Program-made: the position numbers and the translations under genes
Notes under the pieces: model-generated
Told to the model about the DNA's origin: nothing
Database searches by the model: none
The model's input: the letters and a program-made list of their open reading frames with translations, nothing else
Source: Beroe forskalii
Taxonomy: Eukaryota; Ctenophora; Nuda; Beroida; Beroidae
Reading direction: 5' to 3'
DNA: 64,000 bases
Assembly: GCA_011033025.1 (NCBI GenBank)
Contig: WFMF01000201.1
Coordinates: forward strand, 242,717 to 306,716
Shown: positions 34,101 to 46,100 of the stretch, piece by piece
How the letters are laid out: each line of letters begins with the position of its first letter
How positions within the stretch are numbered: position 1 is the first letter of the stretch

Positions 34101-37100
34101 TTGGTCAGGAAATGTCGTTATAGCTCCCGCAATGACTTATGAGAATGAAGACGTGATTTCAGATCACGTCTGCACTCTCAGATCAGCGTTTTACCACTCT
34201 CACCATTTTGCTTGTGTTTGAATAATAAGCGTAATTAAGCAAAGAATTGTGAACTAATGACATCAAAATACCGTCAAAATATCATAGTCCATCGCAACGA
34301 AAAGTTTTGCAGCTATCAGATAATGTCTTCACACTCAGATCAGTGTTTTTCCACTTTCAGAGCGGAGACGTGATTTGAAAATCACGTCTCCGCGCTGAGC
34401 GTGGCAAAATGCTGATCTGAGCGTGCAGACGTGATCTGAAATCGCGTCTCCGCTCTGAGGGTGGAGGAACACTGATCTGAGTGTGAAGACATTGTCTGAT
34501 AGCTGCGGAACTTTTCGTTGCGATGGACAACGACATTTTGACGGTATTTTGATGTCAGTTGTTCACAACTCTTTGCTTAATTACACTCATTTTTCAAACA
34601 CAAGGAAAAGTTTATAAGTGCATTTCAAATTATCATCTTTTACTATGGTAAGTGCTGTAACTAAGTGTCTAATACTTGTCTGGTATCTGATTAGCAAGGC
34701 AGTCACCACAATTACCTCGGCATTTGATTATGTGGCATACCCAATCGCACAGAAATGTGTAATCGCCATAAAAAAAATCAATGAACGAAACACACTCGCT
34801 AAGTAGATTCATGCTGTGAGACGATACAAAATTGATAAGGTATAATTTCGGGAAAAACTATGCCGGTGATGGAAGACGTGATTTGGTACTCCTGAAATTT
34901 GGGATCGGCGAGGTGCTGACTGTGTTCTGTCACTGGGGTGTGAAGAATCAACACTTTATATATGAGCTTACATTGGAGATGCTGGTCATGATATAGTTGC
35001 AACCATAATCCTCTTTTTGTGAGGATATTCTATGCGAAAGTTCCTATGATCCGGATACAGATTGATCCTAGACTATGAAATTATCATTTTTCAGTAAAAA
35101 TTGAAAAAACCCCGGGGATTTAAAAAGTTAAAATATATTGCCTCAATGACCGAAAATAATCCCCAAACTTTAGAACTTTCTTTGACATAATCGAACATTC
35201 CGCATCCCACAATATAAAATAATAATTTCCCTTATCTCCTGGAATAATAATAATAATTTACACTTGTGTACTCCCACAATCAACAATGATCTGATGATCT
35301 CTGAAACAACCTTCCTAAGGGCCGGATTACACAATTTTCGTGTTAGGTCGACCTAAGAGGCTCTAATTTTAAGGAGGAGCTCTAAGGAGCACCTCCTGTA
35401 GGTCCTCCTTTAGCAAAATCGGTATTACCCAATTCATAAAGGTCGACCTAAAACCGTAAAGGAGGAGGTCGTCCTCAAACGCTAAGGAGCATCTTAGGAG
35501 CAGCTCCTCCTTTGACTGTTTCTGTGATTACCCAAATTAAAGAAGCAACTCAGTTAAGGGCAGGAATGTGGTAGAGACCACCATATAAAGTGATTATATG
35601 GAAGTGAAATTGAGAAATTAGATGCAAATTGAATCTGTTAGCAAATGAAATTATAGATGGGTTTGAATCATGAATGTGCTCGGTGCCAGTGTAATGGAGT
35701 TCACTGCTGGTGAGTAAATACTTGCAATGATGGGGCTCTTGCCTCGTTAAAAAATAAACATACCTTATCAGTCAATCAAACACAGTTGCTGGATAATAGA
35801 CCTATTGTCAATTTGAGTGATTGAAGCCTACGGTGGGGCACTCACACAGTTCCCAAAAGCATGAGAGCTGTCACTGCCAGCTCTGTTTACCCTGATTGCT
35901 GAATTGAGATTGAATATAAATGAAAATTTTGTGCACATAATTCCAGAGCTTATTATCGGTTTTACCGTTTACGAATTCCAATAAAACACCACATTATGGA
36001 GGTAAATTGTTGAAAGATTTTGGCTGTTTTTGCTTTTTGAACCGATCACAACAGGACTGCAATCTCAGCTAACAGCAAATTATAAATTTAACTATTGAAA
36101 TTTATCTGCTCTCTTCACTCTTGTGACAACGATGTAACTCCAAATTATTATCACATATAACGTGTAGTTTAAGGGAGCACCTCCTGGTTTTTAAGGACGA
36201 GCTGGAGGTATTCTATACAAAAATTCCGCCGTTTGAGGAGCAGCTAAAGGACCAACTTATTTTTTAGGTGGATTGAAAAAATAGTGATTTTTCGGGAATT
36301 TTAAGGTCGACCTAACTCGCTATGAGCTGATAAAATCGCCTTATAGGAGCACATTGGGTAATACGGAATTTTAAGGTGGACCTTAAACTGCAGTTTGGGC
36401 CGTTTTAAGGAGCACATAGGACTTAAGGTCGACCTTAAACGGTTGTGTAATCCGGCCCTTAGGTTTCCTCATTTATACTCTCTACATCTTTATTGGCTGC
36501 ACTCCAAGAGTGGTTGTTTTAAGTGACGTCATTATCATGGTATAGAATGGTGGATTGTTGACATGGATTCGGTTATGTTTTGCGCGCAGCTTTTACACTT
36601 GATATCTATGATTTCTTCCCTCGTAATGCTAAAAAGTCTGTACGCGAGAAATCGGCGGTTAAGATGTCGTCATTATCATAGCGTAACGTAGTGAGTTGAT
36701 GACGTTTAACCGCCTATTTTATTCGCGCGTGGGATCATCCTAAGGTTTCCCACTTAGGATAGAAAATATACAAGTAGTGGTTACATTTGGTAAAGTACTG
36801 TAAATTGGACAGGTGATAAGGCGGGTACATTTTAAACAGTACGAATGTAAAGTTAATGAGCTCTATCAGAATATCAAGGAATAGGTGGTTAAACGTCATC
36901 AACTAACTACGTTACGCAATGATAATGACGTCATTTTAACCGCCTTGCGCGCATCTGAGTGGTTCTTACAGGCAGTGTTTGATAGCGTGTAACGTTATGT
37001 TACGTTAGTTAGTACATTAGGAATGTGACAGGTTTTCACTGCTTGTTGTTATCCTTTATTACAAGATAACGAGAATTCCTGTGGAATTTATGTGTTTAAA

Positions 37101-40100
37101 ATGTGAATTTTCATGATAAAATGGTCATGAATTTTACTAAGATTTAGAAAATTTGCACTTAGAATTAAAGCGTAAAATCCGTTAAACCGTGCCTGATTTC
37201 CTCACCGCTTCCGGTTCCCCCCTCCCCCTCCCTCGGTAGGTATGTGCAATCACTCCTTTCTTGTTAGGTTTGCGCCAACCACTGCAGAAAATATGTCATT
37301 GTCGTGGTTTGTTGTGGTGTGTTGATAACGTCACATCGTCTCAATATGTTTCCCGTTAGCGAATACTTCACAATATTCTTATCAGATGATGATACTTTAA
37401 CAGGGCTCATGTAATCAAAGACGATTCGTGACAAGGTTTCATTTAATTAAAATACCTGAATGTGACATGGTCACAGAATGTGGCAGAATGTGGCGTCGAG
37501 TTGTTGAGGTTAAACGTCAATAACCCACCATTATAAACCATGGAAGTGTCATCATTTTAAGAATCTATTGCACATGTAACCGAGTACCGGATCTGTGACT
37601 TTCAACCCGTGAAATATGCATATTCTGTACCGGTGTGGTGAAAAATTTCCGAGTGATCTAATGTGGTTCTCATAATTTATCGGAATTCCATTGGTGAGTG
37701 TGCGGTATTAGCTCGGTTGTCACGTAAATTGGATCTTTCGTAGTAACTTGGTCGACTGGATGAATTTAGAAAAGATTGGATTTTGGTGGATGCGAAAAAG
37801 GTCGTTGAAATTGATTCTGTTTAACTCAAGGCTGTTGTAGTGACAGTAGTAATGGCAGTGATGCTGATGAGATCATTCTTACCTAGAAGCCAATCAGCAA
37901 TTCTTGGTTAATATTCTCCAAATCTAAATCATCACCCAATTTTCATTTCATCGGCTGCCGAAAAAAACCATACTTTTTCTACAATATTAGTCATATCCCT
38001 TGCATATATTATGCTGATAACATACACATTATATTTATTCCGTTGCACGTATAATATTTTCTACAAGCAACCATATAACCAAGACATACAGATTGCCTTT
38101 CAATCAATCACTATATTTTCTGTACACTACACTCACTCCCCATCTAACCTGTAGTAGTCATGTTGAGAAAGCTATTATACCATATTTGGGCATATTCCTG
38201 CTCTCATTATTAAGATTGGATGTTGTCGCCTATACCATGCAGCTGTATGCTCTCTATGGGAGACGTATATTACCCACAGCACTTCTTGGAATAACCAATC
38301 AGCGCGCCGTATGGTACGAATCATGCGCGCTGATTGGTCTATAACCATACAGCAGCTGGATGTTCTGTATCTGGGAGACACGACGTACATCCGTGGTGTC
38401 CCGACCTTTTGAGGCTCGGAGTCCTACGCCCATACGCGCCGCGCCTGGATACTTTTAGCTGCGCGTTGCAATGAAAGTACTTTGCGCGCAGTCATGCGCA
38501 GCAAAAACGAACCCCGGCGCGGCGAAGTTTTACGGGGTTGCCAGCCCCCCCCCCCCATTTGTTTTATAAATCGCATATTTAACCAAGGCTGAAGAGGCAA
38601 AACCCGAAGAGGCAGCGGAAGGCGAAGGAGAGGAAAAGAAGAAGAAGGCTAACATCATCAAGCGCTTGTCTCAGAGAGGACTCAACTTCAAGAAGCTAAC
38701 CAGAAAGGTATTATAACTTCTAGTTCTTTGAATTAGTAAATTGTAGATGGGGATTAATGATTGTATGATAATTGCAATTCTGCCACATATCTTAGTTTTT
38801 ACATATAAGGTACTACTGATTTTTAAGGGCTGGTTAAAAAGACCGGGTAAATAAAGGCCAATAAGGTAATCTATCTTTCCCCCGCAGCCCAAGTCCTCAG
38901 AAGAGGTGGCCCCCGCTGGAGAGGAAGCAGCTGAACCCAAAGCTGAGGAAGCAGCTCCTGTAGCTGAGGGAGAAGCTGAGGCTAAAACTGAGGAGACTCA
39001 GGATGAGGCTGAGGTGAGAATTGAGATAATGTTAGATGAATTAAATTGTGGAATGTGAAATTTTTTGCGCCTCAAAAACTATAAAAAAATCTTCAGCCTG
39101 TAGCTGTGACCCTTCTTGGACTTTTAAGAATTTTTAGCCTCATCTAAAATCACAAGATTGGGGGGATTTAAGAAAACCATTTCTTCATAAGCATCTATTT
39201 TCTACAAATAACCTTTGTTACCTACGAGGAGTGACGAGCCTTCCTCCTCCACTGTCTATATCTTACAAATATCTGTATATTACGATCATTACTTATACCA
39301 CGTACTAACAAGCTGATCAGTACTAACAAGCTGATTAGCCACATTTTAACTGTTGACACAGTTAATAACTTCGTCATATATTAGCACCCGCGGGAAACGC
39401 AACTTTCCGAGACGCTGCTTTCGCACAATACGCCTGAATGACCTCATAAACTTACCACATTAAACTATGATAATGACGTCACTATATTCACGTCTATTGT
39501 TCACTGCGTTCCAGACGCACAACCCGACCTCGGAAACTCGCCGGACGCAATTACAAAATACGCGGAAATAATTCCTACACTGCGGGCACCCAAGATGGCC
39601 TGATTTCGGAGTTAGTGGCCGCCATTAAAAGCTCCACGGCGTATATTAGCTTACCCACCGGAACCGAAAATCATCGTGACATTGGCCAATCAGAGCACGA
39701 GTTTACGGTCAACTCGCGCGCTGATTGGTCCAAGTCGAATGGACCGTGGGTAAGGTTATATTAGTTTTGTTGGAGCACAACTAGTGCAGCGCGACGGACA
39801 TAATATAAACCGGATTCTCATAAAACGTAGTACGGTCTATATTGTTGTGTAGTTTTATAGTCGACATGTTGGGATCTCGTGCAACGTTGAGTTGTAAGTT
39901 TTCCTTGTCGGAATACTATTTCTTCTTGACTTGCACTCTCTCGTCATGTGTGTTTAAAGAGTTTTAAAGATTTATTTCTGGCAGACAGCACGCATTGTAA
40001 CTCTTTTCCGGCGTCAATAACATATTATGTGAATATTACGATGTCTATTATATACTAATGCAGCTCTGTTGAACAACGTGGTATTCTTACTTAATACTTT

Positions 40101-43100
40101 CTTAGCTTGTGAATATTACGCCGTATTGCCGTACTCAGTTTAAATAATTCTGAAAATTAGAATAGAAATGCCATCAAATGATATTATATCTGACTACTGT
40201 TTGGTATGTCGGTTCCGTTGAGAATTGCTGAATATTGCTAACGAAAATAACCGAAATCGTAACATGTTGTTAAAAGCCGTGCTATACCATTTACGATATA
40301 ATGACTCTGTTTGAACTGCTTAAATAAGAGTCTTGCTAGAGCTAGCTAAGGGTGATATTTAGTGAGAGGGTTGCGGAATTTCTTTGCTTATCGTTACACG
40401 TATAAAGCTATAAATTTACGCGATTTCGCTAATAAACACTTCTAATGCTCTTGGATCGCGAGTGGTGAATAACGAGTGGTAAGGAATTATCGTCCTTAAA
40501 TCTTACCACTCGCTTTTTACCACTCGTGATTCATGTGTTTAGACGTTAATTACATTTTTACGGTTAGAGTTCGAACTCCAGTTTTGTGTGCGCGGCGTAA
40601 GTTTGCGCTGCGTCAAAGCATATATAAACTTACGCCGCGCTCACAAAACTGCAGTTCGAACTGCCACAGTACCCAGGTTTATTATACATCGTCTACTACA
40701 TACACGATATGTTTAGAAGTATATTACTGCCATTGCCGGCTAATAACGAGTGGTTTTCGAAACAAATATTATCCCTTACAGTGCTCATGGTTGCAGTACC
40801 TATTAATACGCAATACGGTTCTTAATGTGGATTGTGGATCGCCCCTTCGGGGCTCAATATTATTACTTTATTACTCACCGTATTACTACATGTAGTAGTA
40901 CAGTCATAACTAGTTTAAATGCTACTGGTGATCGAGTCTATGTGTAATTGCCTGCATAATGATATATGTTCACTCGTATACTTATCTCGCGTATACTATT
41001 TACTGTAAACCGAGTATAATCATTCTTTACTATGAATTATTAATTCGTGTTCGCAATGTTGATTTTAACTAACTTTGGTTTTGTGGAGCAGTCACCTTTC
41101 ACAATCACAATAAAAAATACGAAGTAAGAATGAATTAAGGGCTGAATATTTTCAAGTATTCTAGCTTTGATAAAATCATGAATAGGTACGTGACTTATCA
41201 AATTATAATCATTCTGCCAATCGTGAACGTTCATCAATCGATGACTTTTTGAACTCAGAACAGTCTGCAGATGAATCTCTTTTAACTTTTTACCTTCGAG
41301 AAACCATAGTGTAATTGTTTGATAATAACACTAGGTAATCACTACTGTTCATTTACAGCGAAGTGTACTGTAAACGCACAAACTAACTAGGGGCCATCCA
41401 TAAAGGCCGTCCGCAAAATTTCGGCTATTTTAGACCCCTCCCTCCCCCTTGTTCGCAAACGTCCGTTACCTTAAATGTTTCCCCCTCAGGACGTCCGCTT
41501 TTTCAATCAAAATCTTTTGTGTCATCATTTTTATGCCCGTTTTCTCAATTATGGTGACAGAATCAACATTATCATTTGAATCATTGTTGAAAATCTAAGT
41601 CAAAAATCTAAAAAATCGACTCTTTTCTTCATATCAGTGAAAAATTATGCATAAATGCGGACGTCCGCATTCGGCCAAACACCCCCTCCCCTACGTCCGC
41701 AAACGTACGCATTGGCCAGACCCCCCCTCTTTGAGGACGTCCTTTATGGATGGCCCCCTACCTACGTACAGGGGCGTAGCCGGATATTTAAAAAGGAGGC
41801 GGCGAGTTGCATTAAAACCTTTAGATTTCGCTTTCTCCCTGGCTACGTCCCTGCTTACGTACAGTACCAAAATCCTGCCATATTTAAAACCATTGTGTCA
41901 AATGTTGGTTTATAGTAATTTTATGTTCGAACAAAACATAAACCAAGCTTCATATTTTGTCCCTGTGTAGGCACCCAAAAAGAGCACGATGTCCAGTTTT
42001 AAAGCCAATTTACGGAGGCGATTCTCCGCTGGGAAAAATGAACGTGTCAAGAAGGTACACCGGGCGCCGTTATAAGCTGTTTCATAACCTTATCAGTTAG
42101 CGGGGCTGTCACTGTTCTTTTTGTCCGTAAATTTGAAAAAAAAACGTAAAAACGGACAGGGAAAAACACGGACGTCGGACAAAACGGACACTGACACCCC
42201 CTATTGTAGTGATAATGGTGTCACTAATATCCTCTCTTCCTAAGTACACTGCGTCTTCCTGTGCTCCGGGACTATAACTGTGCTGGTTTTCAGTTATCCG
42301 CTGCTTATTCCTACACGCCAAAAAATAGGCGATGTGACGTCATCTTAATCGCCTATTTTTTGTGTGGGCAAAGTTATCTCCTGGAAGCGGTTGAAGCTTG
42401 AAAAGTTCCAGCTTTTTGTTCGAGCTCCCTTATATTTCAGCTGGTTAAATTAATAAATTGCTATTCACAATAGGGTGGGTTATTTTTTCATTGTTCATTT
42501 GAATTCACTCTTTGGTATCCTCACTGGGAATGTTTTCAGAAACCAGAAGCAGCGGAGAAGTGCCCGGCGTGCCAAGAGACAGAGGACATAAAAGAGAAGG
42601 TGGGTAGTACTCGTTACTAGGGTTACCGAATCGGGCAAATATTCGATATTCGAATACAGGGTATGTAGAATTTCACAGGTGAATTAATACTGTAGTATGT
42701 AAATTAAAATACCCCCTGGCCACGTCACTGATGCCAACTTTCAGCATTATCATGGTTATGATTTATCGCCTACGAAGTACTAAAATCGTCAAATAGTCCA
42801 TTCGTTCCAAAATAAAAGACAATATTAATACCAACTTAATAAAACACTTTCATACTTTGTCCAAATAATCGTGAAAAAAACAAGTAGAAACTTTGAAAAA
42901 AACAAGGTTCCCATCAATCCACTTTATCAATTTAAGTGAGGCATTCGTGGATTTTCCGTTTCTTCCCTCTTCACTATCTCCTGACTGTCTTCTTCCCTCT
43001 TCACTATCTCCTGACTCCTGTCAACTGGAGTGTCCATAACAAACTCTTTTACAGTAGAGCGGGACTAATTCCTCCCTCTTCACAATCTTACGACAATCTA

Positions 43101-46100
43101 TACCATTAAAAGGGGGACTGCATCTGCAAGCATCATCAGGGCGATGAGGATAGCGATTTTCATGTCGGCTATAAAAGGGGGAGTTAGTAGTCATAGCTGT
43201 CAAATCCCTCACGAATGAATGACCACGCCCAAATAATAATGTAAGGTAGCGTGGTTGTACATATGGGGGACTCTGAATTTGAGCACAGCCGTGGATTAAG
43301 ATGACTATGAGTAAATTTGAGCAATAAAAATCGACTAACGATAGATTATGCACCTTCCAGGGATGACAATTTTAATTAATTCAAAAAAACCTCAGTCAAC
43401 TAAGCTAAACTGTTTTCGAAGGGTTCAAGATTCATTTTTTTATTGCGGTAAAATGTCATTGTATTAGGAAAACTAATTAATTTTTGGTGGAGTTATGACT
43501 TATGGAAATTGGAAATAATAGAAGCTCAAAAATTTTGATAATTAAAAGATTAAAAGCAAGGTAACATAAGATAAGTAAATTTTGGCCTTTATTACCATAT
43601 TACCTACCTTTGTAACGACTAATTGGGTCTTTATTAGAGGATAATTACCTTATCACGTACCTTTGTAACGACTAATTGGGTCTTTATTAGAGGTTAATTA
43701 CCATAATTATAGATTGGTGACCGATGTTGCTTATAAGTGACTGGTGGAAACTTCATTGTGAATCTTTGTAACTCAATTTAGATAATTTGAATTCATTGTC
43801 CCAGCAGCTTGCTTGGTCAATGAATTCAAATTATCTTAAACGAAAAAAACAAAGAATCCATAATTCCAAGAGTTTTTTCAATAGCCAACCAACCGATGCA
43901 GAATTGGGCAATTGGCGTACCTACCGTGTTATTGCAAAAATCTAATAAGCTCTATACTAAGCTTAATAATATTAGCAAAATATTACTTAGAGGCTTTAGA
44001 GACTAAATGAATGGGTCCAGTTCATATTTCTGTCACCAATCTAAATTGGCGTTCGCATTTGAGACTATAATGTAGTGCTAAAAATCCCAACAGGCATAGA
44101 AATAAAAGTCTCTGAAATCGCGGGCCGTGGCTTGGTACAATTTCCTAATCCTATTCCAAGTTTTCTATAGTGAGCGGGCGCGAGTTGTTTTATGCTATGC
44201 GCATCACTTTGCTCTTTTGCGCGGCGCGCGTGTTCGTTAAAATGTCGGTCTCCGAAACCTCTCCCATTTCTCTTGCCACCCGCTGATATGCTGTTAAAAT
44301 AATCATAACACGCAGATGACATGATAATTTAGACTCTTTCTCCTCCTTGGCAGAGTTTTGGTATTATTGTCATAGCTAAATTATAGCTTTATGGATAAAA
44401 CCCTGGACAGAATTACTTGCCGTCTAAGAATTTATAATTGAATTTTTATAATTTGATTTGGCTCCAACAGGCGGAAGATGAGCCGGCCGAAAAAGAAGCA
44501 GTCACAACCGAGGATAAGCCGAAGCCGAGGAAAAGCTTCCTTTCCCTCTTCAAGAAAAAGCCGAAGGCCGATGACGCTTCCAGTCAAGAAGTATGTCCTC
44601 AATTTCGCCGTTGATAAAATTTACTTATTCACCTACCCCTTTTGTTCTATCTCAAGTTCATTATCGTAAATTCTTGATTCTTTGAATAACCATATGTATA
44701 TTCTACCTACTCTTAAGTGGTATTTGCACCGATTTTTTGAACTTTTGAATCAATCAATTAGGTACCATTACAACCGATTTCCCCGTTTTCACCCCTCCAC
44801 CCCTCCACCCAGGGCGGAGAAGAAGAAGCAGCTGCTGAGGCTGCTCCCGCTGAAGACAACACTGCTGAGGCTGAGGGAGAGACCCCAGCAGTTGCTGAGG
44901 AAGCTGAGGAGGCTGCGCCCCCGGCTGAGGAGGAAGCTGCTGTGGAAGAGGCGCCGCCTGCTGAGGGGGAAGGGGATGAGGACAAGCCTAAGAAAGGTGG
45001 GGATGAAGTATATAGGAGGATTCGCATCGCCAATTCAGTTATCGAGTATGGTGTATGAATATCAAGAGGCATTTTTATATCATTGCGCTATATATCCACT
45101 CGCGTGCGCTTTTTGAAGACATTTTAGGTAGCGGGCGCGCGCGGCCCGGTAAAATATCTGCACGCTAAATTTGATATACCCAGCGGATATAGCCCGGCCC
45201 GCGAGAGCAGTTCTGCGTCGGTTGCAATATAGCCCGCCTCTTGGAAGAAAATATTTTGGTGCTAAACTGGCTGAGATCATTGAAAGTGTCACAACAACAA
45301 TTTTAGCAGCAAAATATCGATCATGAGGCAAAAAACTGGCAAATAGAAGGATTTTTGTGGAGTTGATTATCAACAAAAACATCGAGGCGATGGAAAATTC
45401 ATCATTGTTCAGCAGCTTACTGAATCATGAAATTATGAGAAGTAGTTCAACTTCGAAATAGAATTAATAAATATTCAGCAAAATATGTGGCCAACAGTAG
45501 ACAAAAGTCGAGTCAAATAGCAGAAAACAGTGAACTGCAGTGATGGCAGTGATAGCAATGATAGCAGTGATAGCAGCAATTCTGTAAAATTCTGTAAAAG
45601 CAATCATTCCGAAAGAAGTAAAAGATACAAAATCAAAACGAGAGAATGAAATACAATATCATGAAATAAAGTTAGGAATTTGCATTTGTGTTGATCATTA
45701 ATTGCATTGCCATGTTGTCATGGTTACACATTCTTCGGAAATAGCAAGAGGTGAGTGAGAGCAATACGTCATTATCATTAGTAACAATGGTGCATTATTT
45801 TTTCTCACACACAGCGGATACGATGTAAAATAAATGCCGCCTAATTACCGCGACACTCTGATACATAGTGCAACTTCTCATGAGAAAAATTTTGAGGGAC
45901 ACTTTATTCTATTGACTTACCATATTCAACCATGGTTATTACGTCATTCTCATTTGTCTATTATTAATACCAGTGCTGCAGAGTTTCACCAAATGTAAAT
46001 ACGCTCATTTTAACCCATTTTCTTTCATCGTTTTGTATCTCTTTTCAAGTTCTGCCTGTAACTGATGCGTTTCACAAAGTGACATGCTACCATTTTCCCC

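Larger units (their letters stand above)
28159..38587 (+). other. Large intron of the scaffold gene (with first exon B inside)
   Basis: Apart from first exon B, its decayed copy, the two Helitrons, the hAT-like and MITE-like elements and TGACGTCA repeats, I see no coding signal. The Ser/Leu-rich short frames at 33300-33810 carry no recognisable domain. Confidence 0.55.

Noticed and set aside
43021-43353. 110-residue minus-strand frame
   Set aside because: No domain; isolated in an intron with AT-rich surroundings.
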